Positions 1-61,504 of a DNA stretch of 64,000 bases are shown here, piece after piece; the stretch's first letter is position 1; each line of letters opens with the position of its first letter. Source of the DNA: Doris montereyensis (lineage: Eukaryota; Mollusca; Gastropoda; Nudibranchia; Dorididae); NCBI GenBank assembly GCA_037039925.1, contig JAXRKP010000419.1:167501-231500 (forward strand), in the 5' to 3' direction. A model generated the notes under the pieces. The model made no database searches. It was not told where the DNA came from and was given only the letters and a program-made list of their open reading frames with translations. The position numbers and the translations under genes were made by a program.

Positions 1-200
<200 letters not shown>

Positions 201-542
201 TAATTTGTTTATATATCTATAACTGTATAATTATAAAGTAGCGTCGCTGGCTCCTCTAGCGGTCTACTTATATATATTATATACTCACCACATTTAAAAA
301 CACACCACTGGATTATTTCTCTTTGTATTTGAAACAGGCAGGTTTAAAAAATCTTTTAAATTAGTCCTATATTTTCGTTCACATTAAAAAGAACAATGTT
401 TTTCTTAAAGTGCATTTGGATAAGAATGAACTAACATAGAAACAAAGGATCTGCAATCAAATAATATGTATTAAAACACTAAACAACAGTATGATTATAA
501 TGATGAACCTTTCAATAAATTATCAACTCACATCGAATGCAT
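201..542. other. AT-rich DNA, nothing recognised
   Basis: I see no exon, known repeat or RNA gene here. It separates the CT repeat from the transposase remnant and could hold one end of that transposon, but I could not define terminal inverted repeats. Confidence 0.5.
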
Positions 543-1620
543 CTAGTAACGTGTGTTGCTTCCCCTTGAATGCAAACAAGCTTGAATCCGCCTCCTCGCG
601 AATCAGACGAGTCTCTGTATGAATCTCTGCGCGATAGCTTGCCATCCCTCCTGCAGAGCGTGCTCCAATTCACAGATGGTGTTGTTCCCTTGTTTGCTCT
701 ATGTTCAACGGCCAAGCTCATCCCAGAGATGTTCTATGGGCAACATATCTGGTGAATATGGTGTCCAGTCCAACAGGTCAAAGTTCTGGTGCCGAATAAC
801 GTCCATCATGCTACGGGCAATGTGGGGGCGAGCGTTGTCCTGTTGGAAAACGAGGAGGTCTTGATACGCCTGGGAAGTTGCGATGACATTTGGCGTCAAG
901 ATTTCATCTCGTCACAACGGGGCGATAACCAGTTCTCTAAACAAGTGTAGAGGTGACTGATGATAGTAGCTGATGTCTCCCCACACATGAACACACTGCC
1001 TCCTCCGTACCAGTCCCGCTCCATGACGCAGTTTGGAGCAAATCGCTCTCGTCGTCGTCTCCAAACTCGAACACGTCCATCAGGGTGGGAAATCGGCTCT
1101 CATCTGTAAGGAGAACTGAATTCCAGTAACGTCCAATCATTTGATGCTGGGGGCCCAAGCCAGACGATGCCGGCGTTGCCGAAAGTTTAGAACAGGGCCC
1201 ACATTGTGGTCGGCGACAGTTTAATCTCGCAGTCTTGACTCTGTTGCGGGCGGTATTTGTGTGCACTGGGCCTCTATTGCCAACAATGGTGGTGGCTGTG
1301 TGCACTGGGCCTCTATTGCCAACAATGGTGGTGGCTGTGTGCACTGGGCCTCTATTGCCAACAATGGTGGTGGCTGTGTGCACTGGGCCTCTATTGCCAA
1401 CAATGGTGGTGGCTGTGTGCACTGGGCCTCTATTGCCAACAATGGTGGTGGCTGTGTGGTGTGCCGTTTGGAACCGATTACGCAAGTGAGTAAGCACAAT
1501 ATGGCAGTCCTGCGCTTGCGTTCTCACTCGCGGTTGTCCACTCCGCTGTCGAGGTCGGACACTTCCGGTGGCATCATGTCGTTGCAACAATCTTGAGAGT
1601 GAAATGCGGTGACAATTCAT
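543..1620 (-). pseudogene. Tc1-like DDE transposase, decayed
   Basis: On the minus strand this reads as a Tc1/mariner-superfamily transposase in broken frames. The N-terminal part shows an HTH-like block with GSVRPRQRSGQPR. The catalytic pieces follow: LLTDESRF (first Asp), QQDNARPH (second Asp) and SPDMLPIEHLWDELG (third acidic residue). The C-terminus ends in the typical Arg-rich block and NTRY before a TAG at 543-545. The frame shifts several times, and a TGA interrupts the C-terminal block. A 39-bp tandem repeat sits inside the coding region. The transposase should cut and paste its own DNA at TA sites; this copy cannot encode an active enzyme. Confidence 0.85.
1258..1452. repeat. 39-bp tandem repeat, 5 near-identical copies
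   Basis: Five almost identical 39-bp units lie inside the transposase remnant. They encode a 13-residue period on the minus strand (HTATTIVGNRGPV) and remain open in several other frames. Their identity points to recent amplification after the transposase had died. Confidence 0.97.
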
Positions 1621-1635
1621 CCGTCTGACAACTTC

Positions 1636-1765
1636 CCTGAAAGGCCATTACGGCCCATAGAGCCAAAACTTATCCCGGTTTCAATAGCGTGAATCGGAAC
1701 AGGTCATAAAAATCACCTTCTGGCCAGGACGCTAGTCTGAAGCAGGTTTCTACTCCCAAGCTAGC
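1636..1765 (-). mobile_element. SINE fragment (3' body)
   Basis: This matches, in reverse orientation, the body of the tRNA-derived SINE seen at 8478, 29620 and 60545. Shared blocks include AGAGCCAAAACTTATCCCGG, the GAACAGGT block and the CCAGGACGC block. The tRNA-like head is missing. Confidence 0.75.
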
Positions 1766-2051
1766 GACAGCAGATCATTGTTTAATGCTGACACTTAACG
1801 ATCAGTGTGCGTCATCTTAATACATGTACAGTCGCTGTCAATAACGGCGTAGGGTAAATAGTATAATTTTACGCTATGATGGTAATTATAATACAAGATC
1901 TTGGTAAAAAATATATAATAATAATAATAATAATATAATACTAACTTTTTACATTGTCATGTCATTTGTCTCTCTCTGTCTGTCTGTCTGTCTGTCTATA
2001 TGTGTGTCCACTTTTACACTATCATGTCATTCGTCTCTCTACTCTGTCCAG

Positions 2052-50784
<48,733 letters not shown>

Positions 50785-51710
50785 CCTTTAAACCCTGGGT
50801 GAAGTCACTGTGATATGTACAGTAATTGTTTGTCCCTGCTATATCTTCCACTTCATCGCCACTTACTTTTTGTTTGTTTTAGTTTGGTTTTTTTCTTTTC
50901 TATGGAAATGAATATTTCCAGTCATCCTTGTTGAACTTGTCATTTTACCATGATCATTTTTACTGTGAGACGCTGCTTTGTACAAACATTGTCCGTGGGC
51001 TAACATATTGGTCTAAGTCAGACTTAGGCCAAAATGAGACTGATTCATTTTAACACACTTCATCATAGTAAGTGAGGATCATATGCGCCAAAGGCATTCC
51101 TGAGTTATCACGGACGTTTCATTTTGGCCTAAGTTACTGGCGAGTCAGACCAAAAGAGTTGGGTTTTTTTTACTTTTCTCAAAACGAAAATGACTTGGGC
51201 CAAAGTATTAGCACACTGACGATATATATATATTTATATATATATATATATATTGGCTTTAATTTTTCAGATGTAATATGTAGATATAATTACAGAACTA
51301 TTTGACACGCAGTCCTGAAATGGGACATTTTTGTGTTCTTATGGTCATGCTTTGTTTGTGATTGTATTTTTATCAAAGCCATTTTTCATGTTTTGATTTG
51401 ATTTTAAGGAAGGGACAACAGGCGCATAATACGTTGTATTGTTCCGTTGTTCACTGAGACATTATATTTTCAAGTCATCTTCCACATAATCTTCCGTCAA
51501 ACATACTGTGTTGATCACACTTATTTAAGACACTCTCTGGAATCAATGAAAAACATCATTGTGATCTGTTTAACATGTGTCAACGAAAAGTTATATGAAC
51601 TTGGTGATAATTTAATTCTTCTTTAAAGTGTATGTAAGCTATTTTCATTAATTTTGATTTTTCTACATCGCTGGCAGGAAGTGAGAACATTAGGCATTTT
51701 TGTTTACTGA

Positions 51711-51711
<1 letters not shown>
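50785..51711 (+). other. Probable 3' UTR of the LRP4-like gene
   Basis: AT-rich non-coding sequence directly after the stop codon, with a (TA)n run at 51220-51251. No clear polyadenylation signal can be assigned: AATAAA-type hexamers occur only much further down (for example near 53564, 55052 and 58629). Confidence 0.5.

Positions 51712-51751
<40 letters not shown>
51712..51751. repeat. (ATT)n microsatellite, left of the TIR element
   Basis: A pure ATT run ending directly at the left terminal inverted repeat. Confidence 0.95.
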
Positions 51752-51752
<1 letters not shown>

Positions 51753-52772
51753 AGTAGTCTCTTCCAAATTGCACGCCCAAATGCACGATTCATTATAATG
51801 CACAGCTTTTTCATGTAACAGAATTTTGCAGCGCAAATTACCCCGTCAAAATGCAACAACGACTGGCTTGACTTCATCAAATTGCAACAACGACTGGCTT
51901 GAAGACGTGAAATTGCAACAACGACTGGCTTAACTTCGTCAAATTGCAACAACGACTGGCTTGACTTTGTCAAATTGCAACAAAGACTGGTTTGACTTTG
52001 TCAAATTGCAACAACGACTGGCCTAACTTAGTCAAATTGCAACGACTGGCTTGACTTCGTCAAATTGCAACAACGACTGGCCTGACTTCGTTAAATTGCA
52101 ACGACTGGCTTGACTTCGCCAAAATGCAACAGGTTTTTGTAAGTCTCTCTTAGATTTGTTGCACTTAAAGAGTCAATTCCTGTGGAAAATCAACTGAATA
52201 ACCTCTTCTTGCCTCGTTCCAGTGACACGATCTGTCACACAGATGTGTGTGTGTGTATATGTGTGTGTGACATCTAGATCATAACCAACTAGTCTTGGCT
52301 GTCTCGGCTCTGGTCACCCTTACCCCTCCCCTTCACTCGATAGAGCTGTCAGACAGACAGTCCGATCGTCTCTCTCTCTCTCTCTTTCATCACAGTGAGA
52401 AAATCTGAGAAAGGCCTTGTGTCACTTTTACCCACAGAGATCGCACTCTGTGTCAACCAATTTTTAAGAAAACCCATTGTTGCCCAATGTCTTCACCACC
52501 ACCATCCCCTTGTTGTAGTCTTGAGTGAGAGAAGAATATCATAGATCTATGAGAGGCCTTTTGGGTCTTTCCTAAAACCAACCAATAACAAACAAACCCC
52601 AAACAATAACAAACAACAAAAGAAAGCTTACATCTACATGTATTTTCAAAAAAGGATGGCAATGTAAATACACAGTATTGGGTCATGGCCTTTGACTCCG
52701 CCAAAATACATCTTTGCCAAAATGCACTATTTTTTTGTCACCCGTGGACCGTGCATTTTTGCAGAGACTACT
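51752..52772. mobile_element. Non-autonomous TIR transposon inserted in an ATT repeat
   Basis: The left end AGTAGTCTCTTCCAAATTGC-ACG matches the reverse complement of the right end AGTAGTCTCTGCAAAAATGC-ACG at 20 of 23 positions. TA-containing ATT repeats flank both sides, which fits a TA target site. The interior has no transposase but holds a 31-bp array and unrelated AT-rich sequence. The CAGT start is compatible with a pogo/Tc1-mariner-type element. Confidence 0.75.
51830..52135. repeat. 31-bp minisatellite inside the TIR element, about 10 copies
   Basis: The unit core is AAATTGCAACAACGACTGGC followed by TTGACTTCGTC. It repeats the AAATTGCA and AAATGCA text found next to the left terminus. 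Confidence 0.93.
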
Positions 52773-52790
52773 ATTATAATTATTATTATA

Positions 52791-52823
<33 letters not shown>

Positions 52824-52850
52824 TATTAGTATTATTATTATGTTGTCTCA
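52773..52850. repeat. (ATT)n microsatellite, right of the TIR element
   Basis: ATT/ATAATT repeats begin right after the right terminus, mirroring the run on the left. Confidence 0.93.
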
Positions 52851-52859
52851 TTACAGTGA

Positions 52860-54419
52860 ATCAATGCCTTCCATATGTATGTGTTTCCATGAGTTTTGAC
52901 CTTTCTCCTTGACTTGTCATTTTTCTTCTCTTTCAATTTTTACATTTTTGTTCATTTCGTATTTGTAGTCTTTTTTCTTAATTGGGAAAAGAACAGTTCC
53001 TTGAAAATTGTGTGCATATGAGTGTAGGAGTGCACGCGGGCGAGTGTGCATGTGTGTTTTGTGTGTGTGTGTTTGTGTGTGTGTGACTGTGACAAATTTT
53101 GTAAAGAATTTTGTAATTTTTTTAACAAATTTCCATGGCTTCCACTGAGCGTACGCCATGAATTTGTGGATTTGAGAAAATCTTGGAGCTTAAAATCTCT
53201 GTAAATTGTTGACTGAAGATTTCTCATTGAATATTGAATGTGTAATGACTTTTTTATCGTAGCTGCTAACCTGTACGCAAAAAAGATATTTAGTAAATAG
53301 TATGATTATTTTGCTTTGAGCCCATAAGTCTGTTTACCTTAAAAAGTATGTATTTGAGGGTAAACTGTATTTTTTTTTTATGAGACCCTAAGTTAATGGC
53401 AGAGCCTCTGAGAAATTGGGATTAAAGTCCAGAGACGCCATTCGGAGTTCACAGAAAAAAACGTCACACTTCACGACAGGCTAACGATTTTTTTGTTATT
53501 TACCTTTTTAGGGAGTTTATTCATATTAAATTGTTTTCTAGAAGATCAAGGGCTGTTGTGTAATAAAAATTAATTTGCACGGTCCGAGTTTGCTTATAGA
53601 TTTGAACAAGTTGGCAGCTATGTATTACTATAGGTTGGCAACTCAAGTGTTTTTGTTATCTGGGGAACCAGGGTTTTTTTAAATCTTCTTGGAACCACTG
53701 CTTGTCATATTAATGATCAATGTACCCAATGAATTGAAGTGACCATAGCTTTGCTTGTAATTATTATAATGTACTGATAATGAACATCGCATTAGTATTG
53801 ATCACGAGAGAAAACTATTTGAAGTTGTTTCAAGAGAATATTTTTCCTACAATTTATTTTGTTTTACATGAAATTTTAACACATGATGGAAGCTATGAGT
53901 TTAGTTTATTTCTTTTTCTTTTCTTTTTCTTTTTTTCTTTCTTTAAAAAAAAAAAATGTTTTCAACAAAATTCAGTCAAGAATTGTGTTCAGCCTACAGA
54001 TACTAGTTTATGAACCTGTAAAAACAGAACTCAAGATTTCCTACCACCTTGGTGAACAGGTTTTTTAAAATATATTTATTCAATCAGTTGTTTAAGATCT
54101 TCTATTTGATATAAATATGACAACAAAAACCCACACATAAGAGAAAACAGAATTGTACAATAGTAGACATTAAACATTAAGAAGTGTCAGTGTCAGTAAG
54201 AATAAGCTTCCCTTCCACACCGTTGACTTTGATATCGGGGCAAATGCCTTGACTTTGATATTGGGGCAAATGCCTTTGACTTTGACTTTTGCCTCTTTGA
54301 CCTTACATGTATTATATAAATTTCACACCTACAGCCAAGGGATGTTATATTGTTGCTATTAAAGTTATTTCCCTCAGTGCTGCATTGGCTTAGAATTGGT
54401 AAATAATTTTATGTTAATT
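52860..54419. other. Non-coding AT-rich DNA, no gene recognised
   Basis: Contains a GT-rich stretch at 53047-53085 and low-complexity T and A runs near 53920-53960. No conserved reading frame is visible on either strand. It may be distal 3' UTR or intergenic. Confidence 0.6.
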
Positions 54420-54429
54420 TGTTATTAAA

Positions 54430-54565
54430 AAGAAAAATTGATATATAGCATCTGGTAAAGGATTAAACATGATAAGAAAAATTGATATATAGCATCTGGT
54501 AAAGGATTAAACATGATCAGAAAAATTGATATATAGCATCTGGTAAAGGATTAAACATGATCAGA
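54430..54565. repeat. 44-bp tandem repeat, 3 copies
   Basis: Three nearly identical copies of AAAAATTGATATATAGCATC and TGGTAAAGGATTAAACATGA. Confidence 0.95.
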
Positions 54566-56736
54566 AATGGTTGTGTGAAAGCATTTGCAAATTTCGTTCT
54601 TCCTGATGTACATGACATTTATTATCAAGAAATCTTATTTTAAAATGCAGTATAACATAACAACAAGGACTGGAGGTGGACGTAGCATCAAGCAACTTTT
54701 GGTTATTTTAACTAGAAAATCAACAATGTGATGATGCACAGGCCATCTCTCCTTTTTTTAGTCATAAAAGAAATAAGTTTTTCTATTTCATGAGAACTTT
54801 AGACAGTTTTTAATTAGACAGTTAAATGTAGACAGTTCTAAGAAGATTTTAATCAAACTAAAACTGTAAATATATTTTGACTGAATGAAACTTTCATCAG
54901 CAAATTTGCATTTATCATACATTTCAATGAGAGTTTTAGTCAGGCGAGTTTTAAGAGAAAAATTTACTTGTGTTTTGTTTCTGGTTGCTCTCTTTTATTT
55001 ATTTCTTCCATTTCTTTAGATAATTTTGAGTTCTATATTGTTTTTATGTTTAATAAAATATCAGATATTCCTAATTTATTCACATTTTTAGAAGACTGCT
55101 GAAAACATCTTTTTATGTTTTATTTTTACAATTTTGAAATTCCTTCCATAAAATGACTTCAATTGACTGTGGGACAAAAACTAGATCTAGCTGATGGTGT
55201 GATGAAAACAACTATTGTGTATAATCAAATGTTTTCATGATAACAATTTAAAAAAAAATTGAAATTGTTTTAAGTCAGGTCATAAATTGGTCTTCCATAA
55301 AAAAAATTTGAAATTATGCTGTTTTATGTAAAAACAATAGTATTAATACTGTTACTGTTACAAATAATAGATCATATGAATTAGAGCAATAATAATATTT
55401 TTTACTTTTGATTCTTTCACTTCTGTTGACCAGATTGGCGGCATGATAAAAATGTTTTACTTACACTTGCATTCTATTTCTACAGAGTTAAGATTTGTTT
55501 ACAATTACAGACATCTGTTGTATCCTGTATGTAATGTTTCCCTGCTGTATTTCAATCTTTTAAAAAGAATTCAAAGTTCTGTTCTGTTTTACACCTATGA
55601 TGTATGATGAGTGCTTTCTCTGATCTTTTGAAAATGGCTTTTGGATAAGTTATCCCTGGTACTCAAGTGCATTTTTCCCATTTATCTAGAGCAAGTTAGC
55701 TACTGAATGACGGAGGTAGTAAGTTCAATTGGGAGGTCAATTTGAAAATGCTGAATGAAAAAGGTAACAAACACATTTACCTATTCAATCAATTAGAAGA
55801 TGGTACACTAGGGAAGACAATCTATGTATTAAAAAAAATTGTAGTGCACTCTGCTTAACTCAACAGAGAAGGGAGATTTCTTTGAAGAACAAAAATCGTT
55901 GAGCTTATTTTAAAAGATGTGAGCTACAAAGTATTGATTAAAAAAAAAAAGTTAATGAGATAGATCTAATTAGAAAACATTACACCTTGTTAAGAAAGAA
56001 AATGTTTTTGATTGTTGTGTCCAAAGTGTCAAGTTATTGAAGGAAGAGCTAGGCAGAGTGCACTGCTCTTATATTCCAGGCCCGTCGTGACTGAAAATGA
56101 TAAACGTACTCAAATCCGTTGTTCATCCCAAGTTTGTTTCATGTCATGCTGACCTCCATTTGACATGGATACTCATGGCTTCCGGCAGTCTACCCCATGT
56201 CATTTTGACGAATGCTTACAAAATTTGCCTTATACTATACTTCTAAACTGACACACACATTGTACCATGTGAAAGATCTTATATTTTTTCAAAGCGATAA
56301 TGTACAAAGTAGGCCTACAGTCATATTATTATGTCTTGCCACAACTGTTTTCCATGAATAGTATAATTATATGTATATATATCATACTTTAATCCATTTA
56401 CATGTATCTATGTTTTATTCAAAAGATTGCTGATATTCTCTTGTATAAACTGCGGTTGTGCTTTTTTAAATGGGAATTATTTTCCAGTTCTCTTTTTTGA
56501 CTAAACACCATGCCCCTCATCACTGGAACTGGAACTGGAACTGGAACGGGTGTGCTTTGGTTTCTTTCCTCATTTTGAAGTGTAAATGGAAGAAAAATAG
56601 TCATGAAATAATTCTGTGGTACTCGTCTGTCCCATGTTTTCTTTTGCACTTGTAAATTTCTGTGTTCTCACATCAGGATGATTTGGGAGAAATTTCTCTT
56701 TCCAAATGATAAATTATTAGAAATAGATACCTACGT
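54566..56736. other. Non-coding AT-rich DNA, no gene recognised
   Basis: No conserved frame, RNA gene or known repeat seen. A GGAACT hexamer is repeated four times at 56524-56548. Confidence 0.6.

Positions 56737-56825
<89 letters not shown>
56737..56825. repeat. (ATT)n microsatellite
   Basis: A pure ATT run of about 29 units. Confidence 0.96.
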
Positions 56826-58817
56826 AATATGCAAACAAAGCAAGGAAAGACAGTAGAATGTGTTTGGAAAATATTGATGCTTTCAATTTCTATCAACACG
56901 GTTAAAAGTGTAGATGACACGAATTGTATAAAATGCATCTTATTGAACCTTCCAACCTTTCAAGAGGATAATTGTCTCTAACTATAATTTTCAACACATG
57001 CACACAATTTTAATTATCATTACAGTGATTCTAAGACGTTCAAAAGCTGCTCTAGGATTGCAATATTTTACGAGGGAAATAAAAGAATCTTCTCTGAAAT
57101 GCGACTCACAGCCAAAGAAAAAGTAAAATCTGTAAAAGTAAAATGAAACGTTTAGTTTTAATAATTGTCTAGTTTTTTGTTTAACTGACTGGCTAGTTTC
57201 ATTCATTGTCAAGCTGATTTGATCTTTGGTGAAACAGAGCAAAATCAATGAATAGATACATCAAGGTCTTATTGATTTTAAATGATGATTAATCAATAAT
57301 GCATGATTCATTTTTTTTTAAATATTTGAATTATAATTTTGGAAAGAGGACTTTTTTCATAATCTGATACATGTAAATAAAATTGGGACTTATAGCATTT
57401 CTTTCGTATTTTTGTATTACGATATGTAAACAATTACTCATGTCCAAGAGAATGAAAGACATGATATATATATATATATAATAACCTCTAAAAAAAATAG
57501 CCGCTCATTGCCTTGTGTGTTCAGAGTGCTTCCAGCGATGCTACTTATACTATTTATAGATTTCTACAAAAGGTTCTCCTTTATTCTGCTTTTCACCCCA
57601 ACTGATTGCTGTTATTCCTTACTACAATGAGAAAATGCACTTATCTTTGTTTACTATTTTAATTTGTGTGTGTATGTGTATTTATATATATATATATATA
57701 ATGCCTCTGAAATATGAACCATTTACTTTTTTTTACAGTGTTTCAAACTGTTATAAGATTCATAAATGGCTATAAAGCATTAACGATATATATAAATATA
57801 ACAGAATGAAGATGTTTATTGTATAAAAGTGTAATTATTTTCCACAGCATTACTTGTATACCCTGTATTTAAACTTTGTTTAGATATCCGTAAAATGTGG
57901 GAAGTTTGATGAATGTCAGGGGTTGTTTTTTTCTTTAACAGTTTTAGTCTGAAGAACTTTCCAATTCCTATTTGAGCTTCATCCAAATTGAATGTGTTTA
58001 CCAAATTTACAGAAGCAAAAACACCGGGACAAATAAAACAAAATAGCCATGATCAAGACGTTAGCAACACACCACACTATGCAAAGCAGAGAACAATTTC
58101 ACATCTTATCTTAGAAATTCATGGAATGGAAGAGACTGGTTTTTCCTCAGTTAAATTTCACATCCAAATGTAGACAAGACATTAATCAGCTCTGTGGACA
58201 TTTGATGAAAATAAAATTTAAATAAAAGTGAAAATTCTGATAAACTGTGCGTCTTTAAAGTAGCTGGTGTGTCTTGTTTTATTCACGTTTTCCTGGCATA
58301 TAAAGTGTCATAAAAATAAAATATAGTGAACAGCCAAATGTCAAAATTGTGTTATTTATATTTCCTGAAGGATAATCCTCTATAATAAAATGTACGTTTA
58401 AAAGAAAAAAACCAACCCAGTGATTTGAACATAATGACATTGGCATCAAATGTGCTACTGATGTGTCATCTTGCTATGGCATAGTTCTGTGTGTGTGTGA
58501 AAAAGTCACAGTGTTTGTGTTTGAAATCATTGTTATTGTTTAAGTTATTTTGTTTGGGGTTTTTGAGTTGTTGGGGGTTTTTTTGTTGCAAAGGGGGAGG
58601 GAATGTTTTTCTTTTCTGAAGTTATGAAATAAATATTTTGATCTGACATTCACATCCCTGATTTCTCAATCCCATATCTTGACATTTTGTGATTCAATTT
58701 CAAGGCGTTTCAAGTAGCTGTAGCCTAGTTAGAGTTTCAACTCGCCTGGCATTTGCAGGACCTCCAGTGAGTAAACATAACCCAGCCATAGAAATTAATA
58801 TGATGTGTGTAGGTCAG
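56826..58817. other. Non-coding AT-rich DNA, no gene recognised
   Basis: Contains short TA runs near 57465 and 57684 and several AATAAA hexamers (for example near 57375, 58210 and 58629). No coding signal is seen. Confidence 0.6.
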
Positions 58818-58829
58818 TTATCAGAGTGC

Positions 58830-58995
58830 CTTGAATTGTATATACACTAGTGTTTTAGTGTGAAAACAATATCAATAGAACCTTGAATTGTATATACACT
58901 AGTGTTTTAGTATGAAAACAATATCAATAGAACCTTGAATTGTATATACACTAGTGACAGTAGTGTTTTAGTGTGAAAACAATATCAATAGAAAT
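58830..58995. repeat. 52-bp tandem repeat, 3 copies
   Basis: Units contain CCTTGAATTGTATATACACT and AGTGTTTTAGTGTGAAAACA; the third has a short TGACAG insertion. Confidence 0.93.
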
Positions 58996-60149
58996 TAGGA
59001 TTTGCTCAGAGGTTGTGCATCATTTAACTTATATTGAAAATTTATAATTTTTTCCTCGTCCATCAAATCCCCATGTTCTGATTTGCCGTATACTAATAAT
59101 TATAGTATAAATTATAGTATACTGCTCATTTCATTCTTTTAATTTCAAATTTCAGAAACAAGTGTGTGTGTGTGTATGCATGTATGTTTGTAGTGTATGT
59201 CAATTATTACAGGAAAATGCACCTTGAATTTAGTTGAAATGAAAGGGGGAAAGATAAAGAATGAAGTTCATACCCCTTGAAACATTATGTCATAACGTCT
59301 TCAGTTTTCTTTGAACCCAAACAGAATGCCTTCATAAGTGTAAATAAAATCAAATACATATTTGAATTCCGGAACAAAATAAAAAAATTTAAGAATTGTT
59401 TTATTCATATCTTTGAATCGATTTTTATTCAGTAAATATTTGTGTGACGTGTTTCTTCAGATTACAAGAAGCGGCATATGTGCTAAATTAAAAGCGAGAT
59501 GCTGTAAAAGGTGGCACTTTACCAGCTTTGTTTGAGTATTGACATTTTACACTCTCTTCTGTCTATGTACCCATCATCTCAACATAGCAAGTGTGTAAAT
59601 TTGACCTGGAAAGTAACTAAGTTAAACACTATGTAAATGCATGTTGTAGGCATGTTTTCTCATTTTGCTTTTATTGAAACTAAAACGAACAACTGTTAAT
59701 ATTGATTTTTTCTAAGGGAAAGGTGTGTAGTAATATGAAGTAAATTTACATACACAACAATTGCATACTTTGAGTGAGAAAGGTCAAGTTTGGAATGCAG
59801 AAATAATCGTAAGCTCAGAAATGATGACTTTTTTATACATTAGTTTTGCCTTTTACTTTTAGGAGTTGATGGTAAAAATTCTGTGTCTTCCAGGAGATTT
59901 GATTTATTTTCTCTCAATGCAAAATGTCATTTTTATTGATTTTTCTTTTCATTGTTTTTCTGTAGCACATGTACATGTATTTGTAAAAATAAAAATAAGT
60001 TTTATCTGAAACTATATTTCTTGTATGCACAATATTGTATTTTTGAACAGATAGAAAACTTTTGATATGGTCAACTTTGGTCCTGCTTTATCATGAGTCA
60101 AATTGTGAAAATTTATCACAATTGTGTTTAAGTATTACATACATAGAAA

Positions 60150-60150
<1 letters not shown>
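58996..60150. other. Non-coding AT-rich DNA, no gene recognised
   Basis: No conserved frame or known repeat is seen, apart from a short GT run at 59162. Confidence 0.6.
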
Positions 60151-60151
<1 letters not shown>

Positions 60152-60220
<69 letters not shown>

Positions 60221-60240
60221 TGTATATATATATTATATAT
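60152..60240. repeat. (TA)n microsatellite
   Basis: A long TA run with AAATATG interruptions. Confidence 0.96.
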
Positions 60241-60544
60241 ATAATATATACAGAGAAAATACAAAATAGCACGTTAAATATTGTTCTCTCACAATTGAAT
60301 GCTTACATAAAATGGAATGACAAGGTGAAGGATGAAATGGCACTACTAAACGTACATTGCATAATTTAATTTTGCACTTGACAAATAAATTGTTTCAAAC
60401 AGCGAAAATGCCAGTTTTCTTTGTCCTATTTTGTGTTCAATATTATTATTAAATAATTACATTTACATGGTGTAGTGTGGTCACTCTTTGTCATTTGTAA
60501 GCTTGACTAAATACATTTTTTTCTGCAGGGTTGTACATAGTTTC

Positions 60545-60830
60545 TTCAAAGCCCTTTCGGCCTGTAGAGCCAAAGCTTATCCCGGTTTCTATAGCGCAAA
60601 GCAGAACAGGTGCAAATAACCACCTTCTGGCTAGGACGCCAATCTGACGCAGGTTTTTACTTCCAGGCTAGTGCTTGTATCTATTTTCACCTGAGTAGAG
60701 TGGGGAAAATGCGTGTTAAGAGTCTTTTCCAAGCAACACAACGTCGGATCTAGTTTTGCTAGGATTCAAACTCGGGACCTCATGATCCCCAGTCCGGCAA
60801 CGTAACCGCTCGGCCACAGGGCTGTACATG
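60545..60830 (-). mobile_element. tRNA-derived SINE, full length
   Basis: In reverse orientation: A-box side GGCCGAGCGGTTACGTTGCC, B box GAGTTTGAATCCTAGC, then the body with GCGTCCTAGCCAGAAGG, CCTGTTCTGCTTTGCG, ATAGAAACCGGGATAAGC and TTTGGCTCTACAGGCCG. It is the best-preserved copy of the family. Confidence 0.88.
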
Positions 60831-60844
60831 AATAACATTAACTA

Positions 60845-61375
60845 TGGACTCAGATTGTTACCTTCAGACTAGACTCCATGAATTGACCGTATCCACCATG
60901 GACTTAGATTGTTACCTTCAGACTAGACTCCATGAATTGACCGTATCCACCATGGACTTAGATTGTTACCTTCAGACTAGACTCCATGAATTGACCGTAT
61001 CCACCATGGACTTAAGATTATTACCTTCAGACTAGACTCCATGAATTGACTGTATCCACCATGGACTTAGATTGTTACCTTCAGACTAGACTACATGAAT
61101 TGACTGTATCCACCATGGACTTAGATTGTTACCTTCAGACTAGACTACATGAATTGACCGTATCCACCATGGACTTAAATTGTTACCTTCAGACTAGACT
61201 ACATGAATTGACCGTATCCACCATGGACTTAAATTTGACCAGACTAGACTACATGAATTCCACCATGGACTTAAATTGTTACCTTCAGACTAGACTCTAT
61301 GCATTGACCGTATCCACCATGGACTTAGATTGTTACCTTCAGACTAGACTACATGAATTAACCGTATCCACCATG
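60845..61375. repeat. 54-bp minisatellite, about 10 copies
   Basis: The unit core is GTATCCACCATGGACTTAGA and TTGTTACCTTCAGACTAGAC. As 54 is a multiple of three, the repeat is open (DLDCYLQTRLHELTVSTM), which looks like an artefact rather than a gene. Confidence 0.95.
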
Positions 61376-61504
61376 GACAGTGACCTCAGGATTAGATTTG
61401 AATTGGTTTGATTGCAATTTATGGCATCCACCATATGTGGTGATCTCAGGATTGTAGAGGAAACTACAAGGAAAGAGTTCAAGTTAAAGTTAAAGGAAAG
61501 AAGT

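Noticed and set aside
52860..60120. A second gene downstream of the receptor
   Set aside because: I scanned both strands for conserved domains and plausible exons with splice sites and found none. The open frames are short and of low complexity.
60844..61411. 18-residue repeat protein (CYLQTRLHELTVSTMDLD)
   Set aside because: It is explained by the 54-bp array. Units with length changes break the frame, which argues against selection for a protein.
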